64,000 bases of DNA, from NCBI GenBank assembly GCA_013003535.1, contig JABDIY010000052.1, positions 1 through 64,000 on the forward strand, written 5' to 3'. Of this stretch, positions 36,365 to 45,798 are shown one piece after another (position 1 is the stretch's first letter; each line of letters opens with the position of its first letter). The DNA comes from Acidimicrobiales bacterium. GTDB lineage: Bacteria; Actinomycetota; Acidimicrobiia; Acidimicrobiales; SZUA-35. The notes under the pieces are model-generated. The model searched no databases. It had not been told where the DNA came from and saw only the letters and a list, made by a program, of their open reading frames with translations. The position numbers and the translations under genes were made by a program.

Positions 36365-36624
36365 GACACGCCGCTGTCATGGTCCTCGTGCTTCACGCTC
36401 AGAACCGCCCAGACATCATCGGCCTTCATCGCAAGTCGATCATGATGAGTAAGGGCGCGGATCACCTCTCTCAGGCTGGTCTGCAGCCGCTCCGATTTGG
36501 CCAATGCCTCAGGGTGAATGTCACCCTCTTGGTCGTGGTCGACGGTGAGCATCGCCACAATGTCGTCGGCGTCGGCGGCGAGATGCTCCAAATGACTTGC
36601 CAGGGTTTTCGGGATAAGGGTCAC
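36361..36624 (-). CDS. Small hypothetical protein
   Basis: 87 residues from a GTG at 36624 with GAGGAG 9 nt upstream; a longer open frame to 36831 is Arg/Pro-rich and lacks coding character. Sequence VTLIPKTLASHLEHLAADAD... is helical and rich in His, Asp and Leu, with no signal peptide or cysteine. Its stop overlaps the convergent STAND gene by 4 nt. Family not recognised; confidence in being real comes from the ribosome site and amino-acid composition. Confidence 0.5.
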   Translation of the reverse strand: MTLIPKTLASHLEHLAADADDIVAMLTVDHDQEGDIHPEALAKSERLQTSLREVIRALTHHDRLAMKADDVWAVLSVKHEDHDSGVS

Positions 36625-36900
36625 GGACGGGCTCCTCTTCGATCGAAATTTGTAGGAGGCAATCTGCGGTGGGAGTTGGCGTCGGAACAACGGCTTTCGT
36701 AACGCCAATGGCAGTTCGCCCCGGGAACCCGACACTACCACCGACGCCCGCTGAGCTGCAGGGCGGGGGCGTTCCGGCTGAGCGGTCGCCCTAGGAGGCA
36801 CCGGATGCCGCGGATTTCCGCTTCTTGTCACCCGTTACCTGCAGCCGTTTCGTCTGTGTAAGTGACCGCCCATTCCCGCCAACAATCGAACAGAGGAACT

Positions 36901-37644
36901 ATGGGAGCAATTCTTCAGCCCAACAGAGACGTGATGGACCGCGTACCCTCCGAGACCGCTTTTTCACCAAACGCCGCCGCCCGGGAACCGAGTGCCCACG
37001 CGGGCGTATCTCTCTCCCGGACTTCCCCCGCAACGCATGTTTCATCGACCATCGCCTGGCCCCTTTTGGTGGGAGGCGGTCTCATCGCCGGGGCTGCGTG
37101 GGGCATCAACGCGCGGCTCTGGATGCGCTACATCACGACGGACCCCGAATTCTCCTGGGGTGGAACGCTGTTCATCGTCATCGGTTTTGCCATCGTCGGT
37201 TTGTCTCAGTCGGTCGCTTTTGTCGCCCGCCGACGTATCAGCACGCGTTGGAAGCTGACCCTCGTACGCATCGCAACCTTCGTCGGCCTGCTCCCGATCT
37301 TCGGTGCTGCCGGTGCCCTAATGGCGCCGACCGTTCTCCTCGGCGCTCTAGCAATGAGCCATTCCGACTGGCCCAAGTGGCTTCGCGGGATCTCGGGGAT
37401 CGGCGCGACCCTCCCCGTAGCGGCGGTGTCAGCGTCGGTATTTGCGGACTTCTCCGTGCTCCATGCGATGTTGGCCACCATATGGCTCATCGTCATCTAC
37501 GCAGTGGTTGTGGTCGCGGCCCAATTCACCCTTGCACCGCAGCTGGATGGTTGGCGCCCTCCGAAGCCCCTTCGTCTGGTTGGATTCGCTGCGGTACTAC
37601 CACTCTTGCTCGGCGCTGCCCTTACATTGTTCGCCGGGTTCTAG
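36901..37644 (+). CDS. Multi-pass membrane protein
   Basis: 247 residues from ATG 36901 (AGAGGAAC upstream); an earlier ATG at 36862 has no ribosome site. After a 50-residue soluble start there are about six hydrophobic segments (PLLVGGGLIAGAAWG, LFIVIGFAIVGLSQSVAF, IATFVGLLPIFGAAGAL, AMLATIWLIVIYAVVVVAA, GFAAVLPLLLGAALTLF). No family recognised and no catalytic motif. The LuxR-type regulator 93 bp downstream is on the same strand. Confidence 0.7.
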   Translation: MGAILQPNRDVMDRVPSETAFSPNAAAREPSAHAGVSLSRTSPATHVSSTIAWPLLVGGGLIAGAAWGINARLWMRYITTDPEFSWGGTLFIVIGFAIVGLSQSVAFVARRRISTRWKLTLVRIATFVGLLPIFGAAGALMAPTVLLGALAMSHSDWPKWLRGISGIGATLPVAAVSASVFADFSVLHAMLATIWLIVIYAVVVVAAQFTLAPQLDGWRPPKPLRLVGFAAVLPLLLGAALTLFAGF

Positions 37645-37737
37645 GGACATACGCGATCACCAGATGACGTCTTTGAAACTCGTGGCGGATAATCGGTCCG
37701 ACGGTTCCACGACCCAACGTGAGGATATTCTTAAGCC

Positions 37738-38307
37738 GTGAACGTCACGATGGTGGGATGTTCAGCACCCTACCGAGAAGCGGTTGCCCGTCGCCTGATG
37801 GAGCGCGGCTTGTCCAAATCGACCGTAGATGACGAGCCACAGGTAATCCTGATCCAATGTGATTCAGAAGAGCATTGGCGTCGGCTGGCGGTCGAGTCAA
37901 AACGCGATTCCGTAACTGTCGCGGTTCTGCCCACGGCGATCATGGAGAACTACATTCGGGCACTTGTGGTTGGAGCATCAGGGGTGGTGCCAGCGGATAC
38001 CTCCAGCGGCATGGTGGCAACGGTGATCGAGTCCGCCTCCCATGGCGAAGTCGTCCTCCCGCGGGCGACGGCATGCAGCCTCGCCGTCCGCGCCCAACGG
38101 ACCGAGCCCCCCAGTTCCTTGACCGCCAGCGACGCCGAGGTTCTGAAAGCTCTGGCCTCTGGGACGACGATCGTTGAAATCGCAAAGAAGCACTTTTTCA
38201 GCGAGCGAACTGCGCGCCGCCGCCTCCACACCCTCTACGGCAAGCTCGGTGTTCGTAATAGCGCTGAAGCCATTGCGGCCGCAGCTCGCATGGGGATCGT
38301 GGAGTGA
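37738..38307 (+). CDS. LuxR-type helix-turn-helix regulator
   Basis: 189 residues from a GTG start. The C-terminus is a LuxR HTH: LTASDAEVLKALASGTTIVE and ERTARRRLHTLYGKLGVRN (about residues 125-170). The first 110 residues resemble a degenerate response-regulator receiver (VTMVGCSAPYREAVARRLM, VVGASGVVPADTSSGMVATV) but no conserved phospho-accepting Asp is obvious. It may be an atypical regulator that senses without phosphorylation. Targets unknown. Confidence 0.8.
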   Translation: MNVTMVGCSAPYREAVARRLMERGLSKSTVDDEPQVILIQCDSEEHWRRLAVESKRDSVTVAVLPTAIMENYIRALVVGASGVVPADTSSGMVATVIESASHGEVVLPRATACSLAVRAQRTEPPSSLTASDAEVLKALASGTTIVEIAKKHFFSERTARRRLHTLYGKLGVRNSAEAIAAAARMGIVE

Positions 38308-38340
38308 GGACACCTTGCCAATTTGCCCGTTTGGTTCGTT

Positions 38341-40215
38341 CTAAATGCTCAAATGGGTACCAATATCAACACTGCGCTCGATCGGAAGTCCAAAGTGTGC
38401 CGAGGGATCGGCGGCGTTCCGGCTGAGCAGCGCGTAGAGGTGTTCTCTCCAGCTCGACATGCTGGGATCATCGATGACGCCAATTCGTTCGCGACCAAGA
38501 AAATAGGTGGTGTGATCGGGGTCGAAGGTCAGCCCGTCGATCAGCAATCCAGGAAGATCTGAGCCGAGATCGGGCTGGTCGAGGTATCCATAACGCATCT
38601 CCAGTTCGAAGAATCCGAGCGGGTGCTGCGTGACGCGATCCCGGGCTGCCGGAAGTACGTGAGGACGCTCGTCGGTGACGACCGACAGAAGGACCACCGT
38701 CTCGTGGAGACTGGCGTTGTGCCGAAGATTGGCCAGGAGGGCTGGCGGAACGAGGCCGCCCGTGCGATGAAGGTAGACACCGGTCCCAGGGTGTCGAGAG
38801 AAGCTGTTCTCGGAGAGGTCACTGAGAAATACCGAAACCGACAGGCCTCCCCGTTCCACGCGCTGAGCAACAAGCTGCCGGCCCGCACTCCAGGTCGTGA
38901 AGACGACAAACCCGACCATGCCAATCACCAGGGGGAACCAACCCCCCGAGGGGATCTTGAAGAGGTTGGCCGCGGCAAATGCCACGTCTACCAGCAACAG
39001 CGGGGTCACCACCACCGCCGTTCTCATGTTGGACCAGCCCCAATGGTTGACTGCAACCGCGGCGATCAGGCCGGTGGTCACCACCATCGTGATTGTTACC
39101 GCCACTCCGTAGGCCGCCGCGAGACGGGCCGAGGAGCCAAATGAAAAGACCAAGATCAAGCACGCCACCAGCAAGAACCAGTTGATCGCCGGAATGTAGA
39201 CCTGACCTTTCTGAGCTGCGGAGGTCTGAACAACCCGAATTCGTGGCAAAAAGTTCAGGTTGATCGCCTGAACCGTGAGGGAGAAAGCTCCGGTGATAAG
39301 CGCTTGCGAGGCAATGATCGTTGCAGCAGTTGCGAGAACGGTGAGCGGCAACTGCCCCCAGGAAGGGGCCAAGAGGAAGAACGGGCTCTCGATCGTGGTC
39401 TGATCGCTGAGCAGTAACGCTCCCTGCCCCAGATAGTTCAGCACCAAGGCTGGCAATGCGAGACAGAACCAGGCGATCTGAATCGGAAGCCGGCCAAAGT
39501 GCCCCATATCGGCATAGAGCGCTTCACCGCCGGTCACAACCAGGAAAACCGTTCCCAAAGTCAAGAACCCCTGCACCCCGTTGTCCGCGAAGAAACGGAT
39601 GGCGTAGACCGGATTGAGTGCCGTCAGGATTCCGGGCTCCCGTCCGATCTCCAACGCTCCGAGGAAACCGAGCACAAAAAACCAGACAATCATGATCGGA
39701 CCGAAGAATCGACCCATCGCCGCAGTACCGCGATGTTGGACGGAGAAAAGACCAATCAGGATCGCCGCGGCGATCGGCAAAACCCATCGATGGACCGACG
39801 GAAGCGCAACCTCGATTCCTTCAACTGCAGAAAGCACCGAAATCGCCGGCGTAATCATTCCGTCGCCATAGAGCAACGCTGTTCCAAACAACCCGACAAG
39901 GACGAAAAAGCGGCTACCGCGATCGCCACCTACCAACGCTACTAGCGCAAGGATCCCCCCCTCGCCGTCATTATCTGCTCGCATGACGAGCAGCAGATAC
40001 TTGACCGTGACCACGATGATCAACGACCAGAACATCAGCGATAACACGCCATACACGTTGCCCTCCACCACTGCGATCTGGCCCTCATCTGAGAGCGACT
40101 CCCGAAGTGCGTAGAGCGGGCTGGTGCCGATATCGCCGAAGACAACTCCTAGGGCACCTACGGAAAGAGGCAGCAGCGACGGCGGGGCGTTGAGTGAACT
40201 CTTGCTGGTATTCAA
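38341..40215 (-). CDS. kup: Kup-type potassium uptake transporter
   Basis: 624 residues, the normal Kup length. The N-terminal SVGALGVVFGDIGTSPLYAL is the family signature, followed by about 12 membrane segments and a soluble C-terminal domain of roughly 170 residues. It takes up K+, probably with protons. The start is a TTG at 40215; no ATG or GTG lies between it and the conserved core and no strong ribosome site is seen. The gene has a long leader (about 260 bp to the divergent ABC gene). Confidence 0.96.
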   Translation of the reverse strand: MNTSKSSLNAPPSLLPLSVGALGVVFGDIGTSPLYALRESLSDEGQIAVVEGNVYGVLSLMFWSLIIVVTVKYLLLVMRADNDGEGGILALVALVGGDRGSRFFVLVGLFGTALLYGDGMITPAISVLSAVEGIEVALPSVHRWVLPIAAAILIGLFSVQHRGTAAMGRFFGPIMIVWFFVLGFLGALEIGREPGILTALNPVYAIRFFADNGVQGFLTLGTVFLVVTGGEALYADMGHFGRLPIQIAWFCLALPALVLNYLGQGALLLSDQTTIESPFFLLAPSWGQLPLTVLATAATIIASQALITGAFSLTVQAINLNFLPRIRVVQTSAAQKGQVYIPAINWFLLVACLILVFSFGSSARLAAAYGVAVTITMVVTTGLIAAVAVNHWGWSNMRTAVVVTPLLLVDVAFAAANLFKIPSGGWFPLVIGMVGFVVFTTWSAGRQLVAQRVERGGLSVSVFLSDLSENSFSRHPGTGVYLHRTGGLVPPALLANLRHNASLHETVVLLSVVTDERPHVLPAARDRVTQHPLGFFELEMRYGYLDQPDLGSDLPGLLIDGLTFDPDHTTYFLGRERIGVIDDPSMSSWREHLYALLSRNAADPSAHFGLPIERSVDIGTHLSI

Positions 40216-40351
40216 CTTTGCTCGTTCGAAGTCCGCCCCACGCGGATCAGTTCACCTGATGGTCGGACGTTTGGGGATGTCACCGAAAGTCTCGCACGAG
40301 AAATCTGAAAGCGTCGGATTCTCACGGAAATCCCGCTGCCCTAGGAGCCAA

Positions 40352-40385
40352 CATGCCGGCTCGCTGCAGGGGGCGAGCCGGCATG
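40352..40385. other. 13-bp perfect hairpin in kup leader
   Basis: CATGCCGGCTCGC (40352-40364) and GCGAGCCGGCATG (40373-40385) can pair perfectly around an 8-nt loop. No T-run follows on either strand. On the minus strand it lies 137 nt before the kup start, followed by a second small hairpin (GGATT/AATCC). It could be part of a regulatory leader or a factor-dependent terminator. Confidence 0.6.
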
Positions 40386-40452
40386 CTGGCGGCGGAATCT
40401 TTTCAGTTGCTATCGGTTGTCTTGGATTGTGCCCGACGGTCGCTGACCCTAG

Positions 40453-40466
40453 CCTGACCAGTCAGG
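40453..40466. promoter_or_regulatory. Palindrome upstream of ABC operon
   Basis: CCTGAC-CA-GTCAGG is a 6-bp inverted repeat with a 2-bp spacer, 15 bp before the ABC ATPase start and overlapping where its promoter or leader should be. Candidate operator for an unidentified regulator; no regulator gene lies next to it. Confidence 0.4.
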
Positions 40467-40481
40467 TAGGAGTCAGGGTTC

Positions 40482-41519
40482 ATGTGTCGTACTTCAGGTA
40501 TGACAAACACGGTAATGCGAGACAATTTTGCAGCCGTCGATTCCCGTTTGATCGTACCCATTCTTGAAACAACTGGCCTGAAGGTCACGTACGGCTCGTT
40601 CACGGCCGCCGACGACATCTCGATTAGCGTCGGCGAAGGAGAGATCTACGGTCTACTCGGACCGAACGGGGCGGGCAAGACGTCGATCATCCGAGCGTTG
40701 ACAACCATCATTCCGATCGCCTCGGGCTCTGCCACGATCGCTGGCCACCCGCTGACGGATGCGGCTGCCGTTCGAGCTTCAATTGGCGTTCTACCTGAAT
40801 CGAACGGCTACCCCTCCGCCCAAACGGGGCGGTCGTACCTTCGGTTCTACGGCCAATTGTTCGGATTGTCCCGCGAGGCTGCTGACCTGCGGGCGGAGCG
40901 TCTCCTCCACCAACTAGGCCTTGGAAAGAACCACAGTCGGATTTCCACATTCTCTCGAGGCATGCGGCAACGACTCGGCCTGGCCCGAGCGCTCATCAAC
41001 GATCCCGCCGTGCTCTTTCTGGACGAACCGACTCTCGGCCTTGATCCGGCGGGCAAGGAAGACATCATGGCCCATCTCACCAAAACAGCGGTCGAAAGCG
41101 GAACCAGCGTCATTTTGTGCAGCCATCTCCTCGACGAAGTCGAACGGGTCTGCGACCGAATCGCAATCATGGACCGGGGCCGGATTGTGGCCGAAGGAAC
41201 AGTGGAGGAGGTAGTGGCCACTTCAGGCGCAGCCGGAACCGCCAGGGTTCGCATCGCCCCCGAAGACATTGGGAGAGCCGATGCCGCACTTCGTTCGTCG
41301 TTCCCCGACGCAACCATCGGATTCGACAACACCCGACCGGGCGAGTTGGATGTCCCGCTCACCACCGGGAAGGGAGCCCGTTCAGAACTGCTCCGGTGCT
41401 TACTCGCTGCCGGAGTTGATGTGCTCGCGCTCGACCTTCGAGGAGTCCGTCTCAGCGACGCGTTCCTCGGCCTCACCGACGCCACGGCACCGCAACGAGT
41501 AAGGAAAGAGTCGTCATGA
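40482..41519 (+). CDS. ABC transporter ATP-binding protein (ABC-2 type)
   Basis: 345 residues. Walker A GPNGAGKT (near residue 65), signature [16 protein letters not shown] (near 156), Walker [14 protein letters not shown] and switch His in [10 protein letters not shown]. The extra 100-residue C-terminus is typical of the NatA/DrrA branch of exporter ATPases. ATG 40482 is the first start; ATG 40500 is possible. Its stop overlaps the permease start (ATGA). Confidence 0.93.
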   Translation: MCRTSGMTNTVMRDNFAAVDSRLIVPILETTGLKVTYGSFTAADDISISVGEGEIYGLLGPNGAGKTSIIRALTTIIPIASGSATIAGHPLTDAAAVRASIGVLPESNGYPSAQTGRSYLRFYGQLFGLSREAADLRAERLLHQLGLGKNHSRISTFSRGMRQRLGLARALINDPAVLFLDEPTLGLDPAGKEDIMAHLTKTAVESGTSVILCSHLLDEVERVCDRIAIMDRGRIVAEGTVEEVVATSGAAGTARVRIAPEDIGRADAALRSSFPDATIGFDNTRPGELDVPLTTGKGARSELLRCLLAAGVDVLALDLRGVRLSDAFLGLTDATAPQRVRKESS

Positions 41520-42319
41520 CAACCGCAATCCGGCCTCTCCCCCGGTCCGCCCGACGGTCAAACTGGATGGTCATCACAAAGCAGGAACTTGTAGACCTGT
41601 GGCTGAGCTCAAAAGGTCTTTCCGTGTTGTTCGGATTCACGTCACTGCTCGCAATCCTCGCATACCTGGCATCGGCCGACGCCGGCATCAACCTTCTCGA
41701 TGCCCGCGAGTCTGTTGGCGTGGTAGTCCAGACTGCGATCGGCCTCGGAACCCTCTCGGCCCTGGTGGTCAGCGCTGATGCAATCTCCGGCGAACGGGAA
41801 CGGGGCACGCTCGAGGCGCTCCTCGTGACGCCGGTCGCCCGTCTTGACATCGTGGCCGGCAAGCTTCTGGCCGCTACCACGATGTGGCTGGCCGCCTTGT
41901 TGGTAGCACTCCCCTTCGTTGCCGTCATGGCCGATGGACCGGGTGTGGCGTTCGACGCCGTCGCAGTTCTCGTCGTGGCCGGCACCCTGGTGGCGGCAGC
42001 TCTCACCGCTCTCGGCTTAGCAGTGAGTTCACTGGCGATGTCCAATCGTGTGAGCCTGGCCGCCTCGATCGCCCTCCTTCTCCTTTTGGCAACACCCAGT
42101 CAGCTGCCCGCCGTCAAGGCCAACGGGGCTCTTGGCCCCCTGCTCATTCAAGCCAACCCCGTCAGCGCTGGCCTGCAGCTTGCTACAAACGTCTTGGTCA
42201 AACAGGAGGCCTGGGCCGATCAGTGGGCCTACCTCATCTCCCCAATCGTCGCGGCGGTGGGTCTGACGGCGATCGCAATTGCTTTGTCCAGTCGCCTCGA
42301 ACTCGGAGGATCCAGATGA
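41516..42319 (+). CDS. ABC-2 type permease
   Basis: 267 residues with about six membrane segments and the ABC-2/NatB landmark [19 protein letters not shown] (near residues 91-109). Coupled to both neighbours by ATGA overlaps. With the ATPase it forms an exporter or membrane-remodelling complex; the substrate is unknown. Confidence 0.9.
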   Translation: MTTAIRPLPRSARRSNWMVITKQELVDLWLSSKGLSVLFGFTSLLAILAYLASADAGINLLDARESVGVVVQTAIGLGTLSALVVSADAISGERERGTLEALLVTPVARLDIVAGKLLAATTMWLAALLVALPFVAVMADGPGVAFDAVAVLVVAGTLVAAALTALGLAVSSLAMSNRVSLAASIALLLLLATPSQLPAVKANGALGPLLIQANPVSAGLQLATNVLVKQEAWADQWAYLISPIVAAVGLTAIAIALSSRLELGGSR

Positions 42320-42879
42320 TTAGGCACCTGTTCTTTGCACTCGGCCTCGGTTGTGCTCTGCTGGCCCCCCTGGGTCAGGGCGCCGCCGCAGCAACACCGC
42401 TAGCCGAGACCATATCGATCTCAGTCGACCCCGCGAATGTCGACGTCGTTCTCGGTGAAAACTTCGACCTCACCGTCACGGTTTCGAACGACGGGACCGA
42501 GCCAACGCCAGCGCTTGTCGTTCACCTCGACATCACCGACCCAGAGCAGACCACGTCTGTGGACCCTGAGGACTGGACGCCAACGCTCAGCCAGACAATC
42601 GGCCCGGTTGGGGCGGGGGAATCGATCACGGTCAGCTGGAACCTTCAGCCGATCTCGCCGGGGAGCTTTGCCACCTACGCCGTTGCACTGTCGCCTGGAG
42701 TAGACACCATTGCTGCCTCAAACGTGTTGCAGGTCAACGTAAGCGATCAACGAACCCTCAACCCGGGTGGGATTCTCCCTGTTTCCCTCGCCGCTCCCTC
42801 AATCGTCGGTGTCCTCCTCCTCATGCAGATGCGGTTCGCCAGAAAAATCCGCAAGAGCGAAGCATCGCCGTTGGGGTAG
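42316..42879 (+). CDS. Secreted NEW3/CARDB-like protein with C-terminal membrane anchor
   Basis: 187 residues; the ATG at 42316 overlaps the permease stop. Signal peptide ([15 protein letters not shown], cleavage near AAAA), then one Ig-like beta domain ([47 protein letters not shown]) resembling the CARDB/NEW3 type found beside ABC-2 exporters, and a membrane segment near the end followed by basic residues. Probably an extracytoplasmic partner of the exporter. Family assignment is by fold pattern. Confidence 0.75.
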   Translation: MIRHLFFALGLGCALLAPLGQGAAAATPLAETISISVDPANVDVVLGENFDLTVTVSNDGTEPTPALVVHLDITDPEQTTSVDPEDWTPTLSQTIGPVGAGESITVSWNLQPISPGSFATYAVALSPGVDTIAASNVLQVNVSDQRTLNPGGILPVSLAAPSIVGVLLLMQMRFARKIRKSEASPLG

Positions 42880-42927
42880 CCGGACTCTCGCCGAGTGGCG
42901 GGGCGTTGGCTGCTATCGGTTGACGAC

Positions 42928-43815
42928 TCAATTGCTCTGATGATCAGCGGCCTCATCGGCGAAAGCGTCCAGGACTTCGTTGTGCGGGGCGTATGCGTCG
43001 ATCCGGCCGGCCTTGGTGTTGGAACCGCGGAGGACGGCCAGCGGATCGAGCTGATCGCCGACGTAACCGAGCGAGAACGCTCCCTGTTGGTAACCCATCA
43101 TTCTCAAGAGGTCGTCGTCCAGGGTTCGCGCAATTTCCGTGGGGCAGGCCAAGAATTGGTTTTCTTCTTGCCGGACCCAGCCCACCCCGTAGGTGATGTT
43201 CACGCCTTGCCTCGGTCGGGTGCCGGTATTGGCACCGCCGCCGTGAAGGACTTTACCCTCGTAGAACAGGACGCTACCGCGTTCCATTTCGGCTTGAATT
43301 GGATCAATCTCCGCAGCTGCGGCGTCGGTAAGCCCCGATGAGCCGGGACAGATGTGAGTGGCGCCGTTTTCGGATGTGAAATCGGTTATGGCCCACATCG
43401 TGTTGCACTGGACGTGATAGTGGGGAGGAAATGGGTACAGATCAAACATCATCTGATCTCGATGCAGCTTCTGCCGTGTTTCCCCCGGTTCGATGGTGAT
43501 GAGCTGAGTAAGGAGCAGCTGGACGGCCGTGGCATGGCGGAGGAACCGCTCAACCGTGGCAATAGCCAGTGGATGCATCACCAACTCCCGTGACGTGGGA
43601 GATCGGGCGATGAGCGCCCCGGTTCGCTTGGTGAAGGCACCGTCGTACTGATCCTGCCCGACATCTGAGTTCCGAACGAATGGCTCGAGTTCGCTGGCCA
43701 ATCGATCCAGGAGTTGCGGACCAACCACCCGATCGACGATTGCGTAGCCACGATCCGCAAGGTGTTCTGCGACCTCCTGCGGGTTGACGGTGGGGGGAAA
43801 GTGGTGAAGGGCCAT
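42928..43815 (-). CDS. Phytanoyl-CoA dioxygenase (PhyH) family protein
   Basis: 295 residues from ATG 43815; the longer frame to 44424 is the wrong-frame reading of the aldehyde dehydrogenase. Iron ligands HRD in KLHRDQMMF (near residue 118) and the distal His in VLHGGGANTG (near 203), followed by an Arg that would hold 2-oxoglutarate. Fe(II)/2OG hydroxylase of unknown substrate. It lies 25 nt behind the aldehyde dehydrogenase, so the two probably form an operon: hydroxylation and aldehyde oxidation would fit a side-chain cleavage. Confidence 0.86.
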   Translation of the reverse strand: MALHHFPPTVNPQEVAEHLADRGYAIVDRVVGPQLLDRLASELEPFVRNSDVGQDQYDGAFTKRTGALIARSPTSRELVMHPLAIATVERFLRHATAVQLLLTQLITIEPGETRQKLHRDQMMFDLYPFPPHYHVQCNTMWAITDFTSENGATHICPGSSGLTDAAAAEIDPIQAEMERGSVLFYEGKVLHGGGANTGTRPRQGVNITYGVGWVRQEENQFLACPTEIARTLDDDLLRMMGYQQGAFSLGYVGDQLDPLAVLRGSNTKAGRIDAYAPHNEVLDAFADEAADHQSN

Positions 43816-43840
43816 GACGGCGTGGGCGCGAGCCTGGTAG

Positions 43841-45307
43841 CTATCCGTAGGGATTGGGCGTGCCCGGGTTGATGTAGACCGAGCGGGTTCGGGTGTGGAA
43901 GTCGTGAGCGGTGTCGCCCCGCTCCCGGGGGGCATGCCCGGACGATTGTTTCTCGCCGCCGAAGGGCACCTGGAGCTCGGACCCAGTGGTAGAGGCGTTG
44001 ATCTTGATGATCCCGGCCTCGAGCGTGTTGACCGCGCGATCGACTCGCCAGAGATCGGTGGTGAATACCGATGCGGATAGACCAAAGTCGGTGTTGTTCG
44101 CCATGGCAAATGCCTCATCGTCGGTATCGACTCGAACAACAGTGCTGATCGGACCGAAAACCTCCTCGGTCCAGATGTCGAGTTGTGGTGAACCGGTAAG
44201 GAGCGTGGGGGCGAAGAAACACTCGCTCGTGTCTGGGATTGACGCAGCGGCCACCACCTCGGCCCCCTGGGCAACCGCCTTGGCCAAAGCTTCGGCCACC
44301 TCAGCGCGAGCCCGAGGAGCCACGATGGGGCCGATCGCCACATCCGGGTCGAGACCATCACCGACACTAAGCGCGCTGACCGCATGAGAAAGCCGGTCGA
44401 CCAGTTCGTTGTAGACCGATCCAACTGCGATTATCCGGCGGGTCGCCGTGCATTTCTGCCCGGTGGAGCCCATGGCGCCGGCGACGATCAAAGGCACTGC
44501 AACGTCGAGATCGGCATCATCGAAAACGATCGCAGGGTTGTGTCCACCCAGTTCCAATTGCACTCGACCATTTCGAGCAGAGACGGTGTCACGAATTCCA
44601 AAGCCCACAGGAACCGATCCCGTGAACGTGACACCGTCGACTCGGGGGTCAGCCACCATGGCGCCACCCATCGACCCGGGGCCGAGAATCAAGTTGAGCA
44701 CACCGGGCGGTAGACCGGCGTCGTGGAACACGCGTGCTACAGCAACAGAAACCAGCGGTGTGTTGCTGGCGGTTTTCCATACCACCGAGTTACCTGCCGC
44801 GAGGGCAGGCGCAATCTTCCAGACGGGAATCAAGATCGGAAAGTTCCACGGTGTCACCACACCCACGACTCCGAGAGGTGCTCGCAACGTTCGGATTGTC
44901 TCACCGGGCTTGGCGGAGGGATACACCCGTTCGGTGGGCATCTTGATAATGGCGGCCTGGTACCGGCAGGTCTCAGCCGACAACATAGCCTCACCCCTCA
45001 TCTCGGCAAGCGTCTTTCCTTCCTCCAGCGTGCCGATCATGGCCAGCTCGTCAGCTCGTTCCTCGAACAGTACTGCAGCCTGTTCAAGGATCTCGGCCCG
45101 TCGCTTATACCCCAGCGCCCGCCACGGCTTTTGAGCGTCGCAGGCGGCCGATACCCCATCCGCGGCGGTAGAAGCGTCGCCCACCGGGTGTTCGCCCACG
45201 GGCTCGGTGGGACGAGCCGGATTGATACTTGTGCCCATGGCCTTCCCAGCGGAAATCCACTCCCCGCCAATGAGGTGGGCGCCCGGAGAAATCTCGACTA
45301 GCTGCAT
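43841..45307 (-). CDS. Aldehyde dehydrogenase family protein
   Basis: 488 residues from ATG 45307 (a GTG at 45316 is also possible). Catalytic Cys in TGQKCTATRR (near residue 285), general-base Glu in LELGGHNP (near 250), PWNFPILIPVWKIAPAL and FTGSVPVG in the cofactor pocket. Among ALDHs it resembles 2,5-dioxovalerate (ketoglutarate semialdehyde) dehydrogenases in the GQKCTA region, but substrate is not fixed. First gene of a small leftward group with the PhyH gene. Confidence 0.93.
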   Translation of the reverse strand: MQLVEISPGAHLIGGEWISAGKAMGTSINPARPTEPVGEHPVGDASTAADGVSAACDAQKPWRALGYKRRAEILEQAAVLFEERADELAMIGTLEEGKTLAEMRGEAMLSAETCRYQAAIIKMPTERVYPSAKPGETIRTLRAPLGVVGVVTPWNFPILIPVWKIAPALAAGNSVVWKTASNTPLVSVAVARVFHDAGLPPGVLNLILGPGSMGGAMVADPRVDGVTFTGSVPVGFGIRDTVSARNGRVQLELGGHNPAIVFDDADLDVAVPLIVAGAMGSTGQKCTATRRIIAVGSVYNELVDRLSHAVSALSVGDGLDPDVAIGPIVAPRARAEVAEALAKAVAQGAEVVAAASIPDTSECFFAPTLLTGSPQLDIWTEEVFGPISTVVRVDTDDEAFAMANNTDFGLSASVFTTDLWRVDRAVNTLEAGIIKINASTTGSELQVPFGGEKQSSGHAPRERGDTAHDFHTRTRSVYINPGTPNPYG

Positions 45308-45361
45308 GGTGCCCACACTACGGCAAAGTGAGCGGCCTCCATGAAGAGGCGGTACCGAGGC

Positions 45362-45745
45362 TCAACCACGCTTACGTTGCGTCAGCCCGAGGCGTTCCAA
45401 CGTTTCAGTTTCGAAGTCGAACTGAATAAGCACGACCTCCTCATCACCTTCAACCCAGGAGTCGTGACCTGCATCCACGGCGATGATCGCAGGAGCTTGA
45501 TAGTCAAAGGTGTCCCCGTCGGCGTAGGTTCCAGCGAAGCGACCCCGGGCGAGGAATCCCACGTGAGCATGCTCGCAGAACTCGGTGCCGACGATCGGTT
45601 TGACGCCTTTCGACCATCGGCTTCCAACTGGGAGAATCATTCGTTTGACTCGAGCGTCGCCAACTGCAAGAGAATCTATTTTGGCGCCGACAAAATCCTG
45701 TGTTTCGATTCCGGCTATTGGTGCGGTTAGCGGATCATGGTCCAT
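45362..45745 (-). CDS. Cupin-like protein
   Basis: 127 residues. Small beta-barrel pattern with HAHVGFLARGRFAGTY (near residues 58-73) and AGHDSWVEGDEEVVLIQFD (near 91-109), like the two cupin motifs, though the metal triad is incomplete. No signal peptide. Isolated between the aldehyde dehydrogenase and OsmC genes. Function unknown. Confidence 0.65.
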   Translation of the reverse strand: MDHDPLTAPIAGIETQDFVGAKIDSLAVGDARVKRMILPVGSRWSKGVKPIVGTEFCEHAHVGFLARGRFAGTYADGDTFDYQAPAIIAVDAGHDSWVEGDEEVVLIQFDFETETLERLGLTQRKRG

Positions 45746-45798
45746 AAACGAACAGTAGTCACCAGATGGTTTTCGCGCTATGGAATGGCGGCAGGCAG

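Noticed and set aside
40280-40440. Possible cobalamin riboswitch in the kup leader (GTGAGAATCC on the minus strand)
   Set aside because: The short match is not followed by the required CCCGCAACTG segment or a B12 box.
43816-44424. Long N-terminal extension of the second PhyH protein
   Set aside because: It overlaps the aldehyde dehydrogenase gene in another frame and has Ser/Arg/Pro-rich shadow composition.
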